DNA of 64,000 nucleotides from Helichrysum umbraculigerum (taxonomy: Eukaryota > Streptophyta > Magnoliopsida > Asterales > Asteraceae): NCBI GenBank assembly GCA_949592205.1, contig CATIUR010000004.1:7567001-7631000 (forward strand), given 5' to 3'. The notes beneath the pieces were generated by a model that saw only the letters and a program-made list of their open reading frames with translations, searched no databases and was not told the origin of the DNA. Below, piece by piece: positions 51,992 through 62,600 of this stretch. Each line of letters opens with the position of its first letter. Position 1 is the stretch's first letter. The position numbers were made by a program, and so were the translations under genes.

Positions 51992-53848
51992 ACAAACCAA
52001 ACTCTCTCAACCTCAATTCACACCAAATTTTCGGAATCAAATCCCGACCACGAAAATTACATATTCGGAATCACCATCACGAGTGGAGCAAGAATATCAA
52101 GACCGTTTTCATCATTTCATCCTCCGTTTGGCTCGATTTGCAAAAGTAAGAAATTCCTAAAATCTTAGATCTATTCAAATTGGTGTAATGTTTTGATGTT
52201 TTGATGTGTACACAACTTAGATATAACCTAATACATGAAGAATACACGATTTTATAGCTCAAAGATGGGTTAGATTTGCGTTTTTGGTCGGAAATTCTTG
52301 AAACCCGAAAGTTTCTGGGCTGGTGTTCATACATGCGACACAAGCCTTGTGTCGCATGCTATGTCGCATAAACCATTTAGTGTCGTATTTTGTGTCGTAC
52401 CAATCCTTTAGTGTCGTAACCTTTGCGACACAATATTGTGTCGCACTCTATGTCGCATACTATGTCGTATTTAATACGACACAACCGTTCTGTCGCTATT
52501 GAATTAGCATCGCAAGCTTTTTGCGACACAACCACTGTGTCGCAGAGCTATTGTGTCGCATCCTTCATGCGACACAACCCTTGTGTCGCATACAAATCCT
52601 TGTGTCGCAGCTTATGTCGCAGAAAACTGAAAACTTGGAAATTTTAAAGGATTTTCACTATAGAAAAGTCAAAGTTACTGTAGCAAAAAGTCAAATTTTA
52701 CTGTAGCAATTCACTGTAGCACATTTACTGTAGCAAAGTCAACATTTTAGAATTTTTGCTACAAACCGTCACCAACGGGCCAAACATGTTTTCCAACAAA
52801 CAAACAATTACAAACATACGGACAAACACTGGATATACTAGTTGTGTACAACTAAACGAAACGTCTCGTGAGACGCATACTTACATAACTTCATATGATT
52901 AGGCATTTGAAGGTTACGGGTTCAGAGAACCTACTTGCTTTACTTACTACTTGCTAATTGCAACTGATTACTACAAGACTCAGGTGAGTCTTACGGCCCC
53001 ACTTTTACTGTTTTATCTTATTGGGGGAGATACATGCTACTGATTTTCTTGAACACAAGTACTAAACTGTTTACTATACCAAACGAAATTGCATGAGTTT
53101 ACTTACAAACAGAAGTCTCTCCATCATATATCGTTAGTTATGGACTTAAGCGCGAACACTAGTTAATGGATCCATTAGGGAAATGACCCTCCCCACCCGG
53201 GGCAGTAGCGCTGCCACGTACTGATTTACACGTAGAAACGGGTGACTAATTATTCGTTACTGATGCTTGCTCATTTACGAGCATGTCACGGGAGCAAACT
53301 TATTACTTACGGGTTAAGCTTCGATTATGAGCCTCATGGCAACGGTATAAACTTACTTATTTACATTTGCTGGATTGCGAATACTGGTTTTACGATTGCT
53401 GGATTGCAATTACTGATATTACGCCTGAGGGCATTACTGATGAAAGCTCGTGTTCAAAGCGGATATTACTTACAAACCTGTGAGATTCACCAACCTTTTG
53501 GTTGACACTTTTTAGCATGTTTTCTCAGGTACCCGGATGGAGTAGGATTACTCCAGGATTTTAGCTAGAGTCGCATGATTTCAACACAACTGCATTAACG
53601 GAGATTCTTAGCATTATCTTTTGTATATTACGATTATGTAATAGAATCTCCTGCTATACGCGTGGACTCTAGGGGAAACTACATTTTGTATACGAAAACA
53701 CTAAGTTTTCAAACATTATATCTATGGAATGTAACTAATTTACAAACGTTGCATATAGATGTCGTTTGCTTTATCTTGTGCTGTGATATTTGATTAGTAA
53801 CACCCCAAACTATGCTTCCGCAAAACAGTGAATTTCGGGGGTGTTACA
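51992..53848 (+). repeat. E2 3' LTR, second part
   Basis: Continues the E2 LTR after E3; contains the palindromic block (52331-52620) and ends GGGTGTTACA. With the first part it totals 2,432 bp, equal to the 5' LTR. Confidence 0.95.
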
Positions 53849-53853
53849 TTCGG
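53849..53853. repeat. Right target-site duplication of E2 (ttcgg)
   Basis: Identical to 33133-33137; also codes part of codons 80-81 of the E1 accessory ORF. Confidence 0.95.
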
Positions 53854-54091
53854 AGACTTGCTCAATTCGTTCCATTACTGTGAGTCTCCAATTTTTGCGA
53901 ATTTCTTGCAGTTCGATGTCCATCTCGTGGAGTTGTTGGTCGTGATGGTGCACCCTAACGGCTAAGTCCGGTAGAGTGGGGTGAGTTGGATATGGGCTAG
54001 CCCGAGGCGACCCGGTGTCCCTCCTAGCCACTCTTGGGTTTCGTGATCCATGTGGATAAGAGCGGGATGAACTTGGTGGTGTGTTTGCCAT
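53849..54091 (-). CDS. E1 accessory coiled-coil ORF, 5' part
   Basis: 81 codons starting MANTPPSSSRSYPHGSRNPR, continued in frame at 33132 on the other side of E2. The start closely matches the E2 copy (MANTPP, HGSRNPRVARR), followed by the beginning of a coiled coil (HDQQLHEMDIELQEIRKNWR). E2 insertion disrupts it, giving a hybrid C-terminus that reads a few residues into the E2 LTR. Confidence 0.75.
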
Positions 54092-54121
54092 TTCTGAGAC
54101 AAAGCGTTAGTAGGAGTGAGG

Positions 54122-54123
<2 letters not shown>

Positions 54124-54172
<49 letters not shown>
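54124..54172. repeat. (TA)n microsatellite in E1 leader
   Basis: TA run in the E1 5' leader. At the corresponding site E3 has only TATATTCATATAATATAG, so this has expanded within E1. Confidence 0.9.
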
Positions 54173-54174
<2 letters not shown>

Positions 54175-54433
54175 CATATAATATAGCCTAGTGTGTCTAG
54201 CACAAACAAGTATAAGTCCCGGTTTCTCTCGTGGTCAGAGTCAACTAGTGTATTCCTGTTCAACATAACCGTTTCAGACCTCACATCATCTTTCCTTAAT
54301 TGTACATAGTTGATCAGGCTATGTTAAATTAAAGTTGTATGATGCAGTTCCTGAACCAGTCATATCTAGTAAGGACATACTGCCTAACGGTCATAGTTTA
54401 GGCCCACTAAATGCAACCTAGTTCGCTATAACC

Positions 54434-54452
54434 TTAGGCTCTGATACCAATC
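54434..54452 (-). other. E1 primer-binding site (initiator-Met tRNA)
   Basis: TTGGTATCAGAGCC on the minus strand, adjoining the 5' LTR. Confidence 0.92.
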
Positions 54453-57008
54453 TGTAACACCCCCAAATTTACGATTTAGCGGAAGCAAGTTTTGGGATGC
54501 TACTAATCAAGTATCACAGCACCATAGTAAAGCAAACGACATCTATATGCAACGTTTGTAAAATAGTTACATTTTCATATCATAAATGTTTGAAAACATA
54601 GTGTTTTCAGTTACAAAAATACAGTTCCCTAGAGCCCACGCGTATAGCGGGAGATTCTATTACATAATCATAGTATACAAAAGATAATGCTAAGAATCTC
54701 CGTTAAATGCAAAGTAGGAATCATGCGACTCTAGCTAGTTTCCAGGGTTGATCCTATTCCGTCTGTGTACCTGAGATACAAAGCTAAAAAGTGTCAACCA
54801 AAAAGGTTGGTGAATCTCACAGGTTTAGTAGTAAAGTAATCGTTTATGAACCACAAAATGTACCCGTATTGCTTTCAAGCAAAGTAAGTAAATCATCACA
54901 AGTGCCATGAGCCCACAAGTTGAAGCTTAACAGTGTAGTGTGAATGGTACAGTCAAGTACAGCATCATGTACCCCCCGTGAGTGCTATCCGGACACTCAA
55001 AAGTAACAAAAACTAATATGCCTGTTTCTACGGTGAAATCCGTGGTAGCGCTACTACCCCAGGCAGGGATTGTCAGTCCCAAATGGATCCATTTACTAGT
55101 AATCGCGCTTAAGTCAATAACTAACAACTTATGATAGGAGGCTTTCAGTGGATAAAAGTAACTCATGCAACATGTGTAAAAAGTAGAGTAATCAGTTCAG
55201 TACATTGTGTTCATAAGTAGAACAGTTGCTAAGTATCTCCCCCAAAGTATAAAAACAGTAAAAGTGGGGCCGTAAGACTCACCTGAGTCCAGTAAGTACG
55301 TATGAAAAATCAACCAAGTAAGGCGGATGTAAGTCCGTAAGTGGTTCTCCGAACCCTGCAACCTTCTGGCGTCCGAAACGCGCAAGGTTGTAAGTAAATA
55401 GATAATAAGTTGGTGTCTTAGAAGACCACCCATGCTAGTCGTCCACTCAACTAGGAAATGTCCAAGTGTTTGTTTAGTAATCCGTTTGTAGTTTGAAAAC
55501 AAGTATGGCCCATTGTTGACGGTTTGTAATAATAATCCAAAAGTGTCATTATTATATGTATTGTTGAAACAGGTTTCGTTATTTGTAAGTGTTTGACACG
55601 TAGTGCGAAAAGTATTTACAACATCTGATGATGGGGGTCCGGGGGCAGCGCCCCTGGTAGCGGGGTCCAAGGGGCGGCAGCCCCTGGCGGGGTCCAAGGG
55701 GCAGAGCCCCTGGCTGGGGTCGAGCTGCCAGGTCAGCTTGGAAAATTTTTATTTCTACTACATTGCTTTATTAAAAATCGCATCTGGAGCTAATTTCGGT
55801 GTAAAATCAAGTGATAAATCTTAGTTCATATTAGTGCTTTTATTACTGAATTCGGGTCCGAAAGGCAAAGTGGGCTGCGAACCGAGCTGGGAGAACTCGA
55901 CTCGTAGGCCAACTCGACTCGCAGGTCAACTCGACTCGCGGGTCAGTTCGGTTCACTGGGCAACTCGACTCGCAAGTCAACTTCGACTCGCGGGTCAACT
56001 CGACTCGCAGGTCAACTCGCGGGTCAGTTCGGTTCGTAGGTGATTCCGATTCGCGGGATGGCTTCGCGAGTCGAATCTCGACTCGCCTCGTTGGACGAAC
56101 AGATCTCGGCTCGCGAGATGAACTGTCAGCGTTTTTCAAGTGATTTTCGGTTTTTAAAGCGTTTTCGACGGGGTTTTTGGACATAAACTCGTTGGGGAAA
56201 CGTTCTAGCATGTAAATAAAAGTATTACAAGTAATTTAAAAGGGTTTTAACGTTTTATACCTCGAAATTTAAAACGAAAAAGATGAAGATGGAGAGCTCG
56301 AGTTGGTGATCGTTCTTCTTGAATCAATTCCGTGAATTGCTGCGTTTTTGGTGGTGATTTTGGGTGTTTTTGGGCTGCGATTTTTAAGAGGAAAAAGAGA
56401 GAGAGAATTTGGTAAAAGATTGTTGGTGAAATGAGAGATGAAATGGGGAAAATGAGGTTATAAAGGGGCGGGTCATGGGTCACAGGTTGGGTTGGCTCCG
56501 CGGTTTTGGCCGACCCAACTTGGGTCTCGGTCTCGTGAACTCGTTCCTCAGTTGCATTACGTTCCGCGATTGATTAAATATTGTTCCGCGTTTTAAGTTA
56601 AAGTTTATCTGTAATATTTCTAAATGGAGCGTTTTATCAAAACTCTTAATAAGGGATTATAAAAATATAACTTGGGTTATTCTCGTTTGTTGGGCGTGTT
56701 TCGTGTGCTTTCGTCACTTTTGGAGTGTTTTAAATGATACGCTATACGTGTAATATATTTTCACAATATATTAATGCAAATAATGTTTGTTTGGATAATT
56801 CCACATTATTTAAAGATTTTGTCACCAACGTCCATTATAAGTAATGTCGGACCTAGTCCGGATTGTAATTGTACGATTCTGTAAGTCGCGTAAGCGTGTA
56901 TGTAATTACACCAAAACATTACATATACTTAGAATATTACAAAACTAAATACACGTAATTACAAGTAGCTTAGGCACTAATTAAAGTCCTAAATTGGCGG
57001 GTGTTACA
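54453..57008 (-). repeat. E1 5' LTR (2,556 bp)
   Basis: Partner of 25565-28121; about 26 differences, mostly transitions. The variable ACTCGACTCGC block is at 55880-56125. Right TSD atatg at 57009-57013. Confidence 0.95.
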
Positions 57009-57199
57009 ATATGCTTTCAATGTAAACTTTTAGCAATTAATTGAGCAATGGATAGAGATTTCTTTCTTTAACAACTTACTTACTCTTTCACTTTACCTTT
57101 ATACACATATCTTATTACAATTGTAGCTAACATTAGTCAGCTATTCTTAACACTTTTCAATCTCTTCCATGCTTAACATATAACTTTAACTTTACACAG

Positions 57200-58131
57200 C
57201 TTATCATAAACTATTTCAGCTACAATAGATCTTAAGGCACCCGAATCAACCAGTATGTATACAGGTTTAAATTAACAAAGAAGGCACATGTGAACACATC
57301 GGGGCCTATAGGTCGTTTATACATTTTCTTCTTCACCTATCTTGACTGAAAGTAAATACACAACTGCATAATTTTATTGCACGCATGCAGTTTAAAATAT
57401 ACAATTAATACTTAACCGAACACTTAAACACTTTTCATAAAGTCTTAACAACAAATAAATAACAGAAAGTCTACTTGCTACCACATTCACTTCATACTAC
57501 AGTGAGTATAAACTACTCACAATATCATCTTCACATAAGCAAGTAGTTTCCACATAAACAATTAACATTCTTTCACTTAAACATACTTATTTCTTTTCAC
57601 ATAACAACTTATCATTTAATGATAACAAAATATAATAATTATGTCATCATTTCACATGATTTGTCTTAACATATACTTCTCATACTTAACATATTATCAT
57701 TTACTTGTTCACAATTGATCAGGAAGACCTACCTCTTCCTAAATCAATTTAATATCATATCATAACCTTCTTGGTTCATAACATTTTTAGACAAAAAAGA
57801 TCTTGAGATTCCCAAATTATACAGTATGTATACAGGTATAAACTTAACAGAAAAGGTACCTGTCAACACATCGGGGTTCTTACTTTCTTCCAGCTCCTTT
57901 AAACATATTTAAGTTCAATAAGAACTATTCACAACACTTAATCGCATCATTATACTTTTCAATTACTACTTTAACTAGCAGCAGCTTTTACTTAACTCGT
58001 AACTGTGTATCTTATCATTTCAATTTACTTTAACATACTAATGCATATAATAATCTTAACAACTTTAACAATTAATATTGGTTTAAGCCTAGGCAATCAT
58101 ATCGTGGATTACCTAAGTCTCTTAAACCATC
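57200..58131 (-). pseudogene. Decayed gypsy-type protease region, two tandem copies (element D)
   Basis: On the minus strand, the copy at about 57795-57880 reads DVLTGTFSVKFIPVYILYNL then GISRSFLS, clearly the gypsy protease pattern (family DxxTGTF...V.FDSGA.RSF) with the active-site Asp-Ser/Thr-Gly lost. The copy at about 57215-57310 reads PVYILVDSGALRSIVAEIVY with the DSG motif kept, but it is frameshifted relative to its own DVFT start. Gag is missing: only about 250 bp separate the first copy from the PBS. D is therefore a rearranged, non-coding derivative. Confidence 0.6.
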
Positions 58132-58144
58132 GCTCTGATACCAA
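58132..58144 (-). other. Element D primer-binding site
   Basis: TTGGTATCAGAGC on the minus strand, 2 bp from the LTR end GGGGCGTTTCA. Same initiator-Met tRNA primer as E1-E3. Confidence 0.8.
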
Positions 58145-58245
58145 CTTGAAACGCCCCGAAACGTGATTTTTTTTTTTTAATGTTTACACACCCTAAATAT
58201 ATGTTTAAAACATTAAAAGTCAATTGTTCAAAATGCTGAGGGAGT

Positions 58246-58375
58246 ACCCCCTGCGTACTAATTTAGTACCCACCGGGTACTCTTAGTACCCACCGGGTAC
58301 TCAACTCTGGATCACCTCTGATAACATTTGAAACTTAGTACCCACCGGGTACTTAACCTACCCGTCGGGTAGTTC
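58246..58375. repeat. GTACCCACCGGGTACT palindrome cluster
   Basis: AGTACCCACCGGGTACT occurs three times (about 58264, 58287, 58339) with variants (GAGTACCCCCTGCGTAC, CTACCCGTCGGGTAG). Confidence 0.85.
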
Positions 58376-59525
58376 ATCAAATGCCCAGATCTGCACATTT
58401 TTGACCCAAAATACAAATTTTGGATGCGCATAACTTCTAAACTACATAACTTGAGAATACGAAACTTTGTAGGCACGTGTAAAATGACAATATAAAGGTT
58501 TCCCTTTTTACACTTTGTTAAAATACGCTTTAACTCAAAATATGGACCGTAATCCAATTTATGGCCATTTTCGGCACTTTTTCTTGACATGTTAAAACAC
58601 AAACTACTCATCTTCAGACTTTGACCTTTTGCCAACTTATTATACCATACATTTGACACTTAAACCAATGGCAACAAGTTACATACTAGTACCATGGATC
58701 ATTTTAAACCTTTGACCCGTTTAGCGTCCATTTGGACACTTTTGACCCGTTTCACATTTTAAAGCATACTTTGACCCATTTTCTTGCACTTTTACATATC
58801 ATTGGTCATTTCAAGAATAGTTGATTATATATCAACACCAAAGTCAACCCAATCCTTCATTTCAACACTTAACCCTTTTTCTTTCACTTTAATAAGCTTA
58901 CCATGACCATTCAAATCTTTGACTTTTATTCATCACTCTGACTTTGCCAAGTCAAAGTTATACATCTTTACTTACTAGCACTTTACACTTTTATTCTTTA
59001 CATTTTTAAAACACTTTTGGGCGATTTATACAATGGTATACATAACGAGAATTTAAAAGAGATGGAGCTTTGTCTAACCACATAATCTAGCTCCATATCC
59101 ACTTTTACACCATGTCATCATAGCCCACTTGTCATAGTCAATTGGTTCAACCGAACCGAACACCTACAACATTTAAACACATAAAGGGGTAAGCTTTAAG
59201 CTTAGTGAGCATATAAGTAATTAAATAAATATCACTTAAACACATATCACAACCAATCATAAACTTTACCAATGACACTTAACACGTCATTATTTCTTAC
59301 TTTAGCAACTTTACATACTTTAACATAATAACTTACTTGATCACTTTCTTTACTTCTTTCACAATGTTAAGGATCCTTAACCACTTCCACATGTTAATTA
59401 CGCATAATTAACATACTTCTACAAGTGATGTCATGACCATCACTACTTTCACAATCATCCATACTTACTTAGTAAGTCATGGAGATACTTCCACATATCC
59501 ATCTACCTATATAATAGGTAACGGA

Positions 59526-59529
<4 letters not shown>

Positions 59530-59607
<78 letters not shown>
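59530..59607. repeat. (TA)n-(TG)n compound microsatellite
   Basis: About 50 bp TA followed by about 28 bp TG. Confidence 0.95.
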
Positions 59608-59609
<2 letters not shown>

Positions 59610-60782
59610 CATATCTTACACAAATCTTTACAAAAACTTGAACCATATAATTTAATCAACACTTACCAATAAGCATGTAAAACACGTCACATGCTAAAGC
59701 AACTACATAATCATTTCATGATTCGTATAAATTTAACATTTACTTAATAACAACACAAATAACACTTTACCTGATTATATGAATCCTTTATTTAAAAACA
59801 TATAACCGTTATTCATTTAATTCCCATATACTCATCTTAGCTTTAGGGATGATTAGGTGACTTAACTCTCGAGCATGAATGCCATAACTCTTGATCACCT
59901 ATTACATAACATATACATGTAACAACATATTTAGCATCCCATGATGATTAAATCCCTCTAATCATCATTATTATTCCTTTATTCTTACCAATTGATCTTT
60001 AACCAATTAATATACTTTACCTTACTTTAATACTTGTCACATAATAAACTCTTTTAACTAATAATTATGGTGAATCAAGCATAGATAACACCATCTTATA
60101 TCTTCTTAACACTTAAATCATCATTCATGATCATAATTACATCCTAACTATTCTTTAATTAACTAAATAACTTCTTTCTTTCATGATCGTGATTAACTTT
60201 AACATCATAACAACTCTCTCTAATACATAATTAGGGCAAAACTTATAACAACTAAGAAAGAATTAAGTTAATTCCTTGAAACCCCCCATGAACCAAATTC
60301 CAAATTCATAACCTTTAGCTTGTAGTATTGTTAATACAATCACTAACAAGCTTTACTACCACTATTTCAACATAATTAACCTTTAATTTCGTATTAAAAC
60401 TCATTAATTCCTTAAATCTTCATAAGCCTGTTTTATAGGTTTTAATACATGAAGAACAAGCTCATACCTTTGGTTTAGAGGAATCAATAGATGAAGAATT
60501 TGATGTTTCTTGCTTCAATTCAATGTTTTGGAATGATTTTGGTAGTTAGGGTTTGGTTCCTGCGATCGTTCTTGAACTTCCTGAGGTGTTAAAATGAAAT
60601 GAGTACACGTAGGTGGGAATAGATATATATGTATTAATTTACTCCCCGTATTTATTATTGTCTGGAACTTTAAAACCGACTTACAATTATTACTATTTTA
60701 TTTTATCTATAATAATAATAATTTAAAACAATTACTTTTACCTAAGACACAATAATACTTTTAAAATTTGGGGTTTTAAAAC

Positions 60783-60794
60783 TCTCCCCCACTT
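60783..60794 (-). other. Polypurine tract beside element D LTR
   Basis: AAGTGGGGGAGA on the minus strand. It lies on the opposite side of the D LTR from the PBS, so internal-type sequence flanks this LTR on both sides. Confidence 0.55.
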
Positions 60795-62600
60795 GTCTCA
60801 TTCGTGTCCTCACGAATGTTGCTTCTATCTGTTCACACTTATCCTTTTCTTACTCACGCGGAAATGTTTATATATTTTAAAATACTTCTTTACTTAATAG
60901 TTCCAGACATACTTATAACCTTTGCATTTGAACTTCTTACATTTATCTTACTACACACATATCTCTTTACCATAATGTTAATCACCTTATCAGGTGAACT
61001 TACCACATTACTTCAATGGATTTATAGCTATACACATTACACATAACTTTAACAACTTGAACAATTAATAAATCTTATAACTTTTGTGCATTTTAAGGTA
61101 ATGCACTAGCCTTTCATCGATTCTTATCACATAACTTTCAACATATGGTTTAAATAGCTTATGCACATTATCTTATCAGCACAAGCACATAAATGTGAGT
61201 ACTTCTTAAACAACTTATACAAGTAGCTTTACCAACACATAAAATGTGTCTATTTCTTGAACAACTTAAACTTAACCTTATCAACTGAAGCACATAACCT
61301 TACAAACTGTTTCATTAACTTGCAGACATACAGTGTGCCTTTACTTTATCATGTAAGCACATAACATGTGCTTTTAGTTTTTCCACTTTTCACTAGCACA
61401 GTGTGCACATCGGCACAAAGTGCAACTTTCACATCTAATAACATAACATACTTTACATGACTTGAGCAACTTATATATATAAACATATCAGTTCAATTCT
61501 TTCGACATGCACATATAGAATGTGCATTCTCTTTGCCTTTATCCCTTGTGCCCATATACTGTACAACTTACAAGATTCACTTATACTTAATCAAATAAAC
61601 ACTTTACAACACTTTAAAACACTTAAACCATGTACAGTACTTAGAGCAAATAACTACTTATAAAAATTCTCACAATTAGAAACTAGCAATAAAGCTAGAA
61701 TCTTTGCTCATTAACAACTACTTGAACAACATAAAACACTTTATCACTTAACACAGCTTTTACCAATTAAAACTAGAAACATGCTAGAATTCTTACTTTA
61801 TAAATATTACTTTCACTTTAACAATAACTTTAAATGTAACATTAAAAGTCACATGCATTACACTTGTCAGAAATAATCATTTCAACTTTAACTATAACTA
61901 GTAGAAGAGCTAGTATTTACACATTATCTTACCCAGCATAAAGCTAGAATTCTTTACCCTTGCAACTAGTTAATTACTTATCATATACAACAATCATAAC
62001 TTTATCTTGGTTATGTGAAATCTTTCATAAGTATGTGATCAAAATCACATAACTTTAATTGCTTGGTTTCATTTACATAGTAAATTAACTTGCTTTTAAA
62101 CACAAAATGTGTTACTTTTACTTTCAATACACCGTTTAACTTTTACTAGTTGCAACTTATCACTTTACTATTTTCTTTCTTTGGCTTAATCAAGTCATTA
62201 TTTCTTTTATATAGGCTAATTGGGTCTTTAGAATCCCTCCTTCAGTCTTTATCATTATAGAATTATAACTTTTCTCCCCCACTTAAGATTTATCTTATCA
62301 TTCTTTTATAACACTTTACCTTAAAGCAACACTTAAGTGGGTTAAACCATTTTACATCAGCTAACTTTTAACTTCTTTTCAAAATTTGTGTCGAACTTCT
62401 AACCATGAAAGGAACTTATCACATATCATACTTATATAATGTCTAATAATAGACATACTTATTAATATAATGACAGTAAGTTTGATCATATACACTTCTT
62501 AACAATTTACTGTTCTTACTTTACTCACTTACTGTTCCCCTTTTTAACTCCCAATCAAAACTAATCATCATTAGTCTCATTACATATTCAACAATCATGA
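60795..62600. other. C/A-rich non-coding DNA, probable 3' internal region of a D-type element
   Basis: No gene. The plus strand is rich in ACTTAACAACTT-like words and CACATAAAATGTG hairpins. A second PPT-like CTCCCCCACTTAAG lies at 62274-62288, about 1.5 kb from the first, suggesting an internal duplication. Confidence 0.35.

Larger units (their letters stand above)
33138..53848 (+). mobile_element. E2: middle Tekay/Del-like chromovirus, inserted in E1, host of E3
   Basis: About 10.4 kb once E3 (41691-51986 plus one TSD copy) is removed. 5' LTR 33138-35569; 3' LTR 41116-41690 plus 51992-53848. TSD ttcgg. It lies in the accessory ORF of E1, in opposite orientation. The LTRs are both 2,432 bp and differ at about 12 positions by eye (about 0.5 %). 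Confidence 0.95.
25565..57008 (-). mobile_element. E1: outer Tekay/Del-like chromovirus, host of E2
   Basis: A complete Ty3/gypsy element of about 10.7 kb once E2 (33138-53848 plus one TSD copy) is removed. LTRs are 25565-28121 and 54453-57008; TSD atatg. The PBS matches initiator-Met tRNA. Order on the minus strand: 5' LTR (right), PBS, accessory ORF (split), gag-pol, PPT, 3' LTR (left). By eye the two LTRs differ at about 26 positions (about 1.0 %), the oldest of the three nested elements. Confidence 0.95.
58147..60779 (-). repeat. Element D LTR (about 2.6 kb)
   Basis: The minus-strand 3' edge is CGTTTCA (58147), next to the PBS. The 5' edge is inferred as TTAAAACCCC (60779), next to the polypurine tract AAGTGGGGGAGAG; it would be a decayed TGAAAC-type terminus. 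It holds the GTACCC(A)CCGGGTAC palindrome cluster and long C/A-rich non-coding stretches. A 115-codon ORF at 58312-58659 is not a gene. Confidence 0.55.

Noticed and set aside
58312..58659. 115-codon minus-strand ORF
   Set aside because: Sits inside the D LTR across a palindrome cluster; no domain features.
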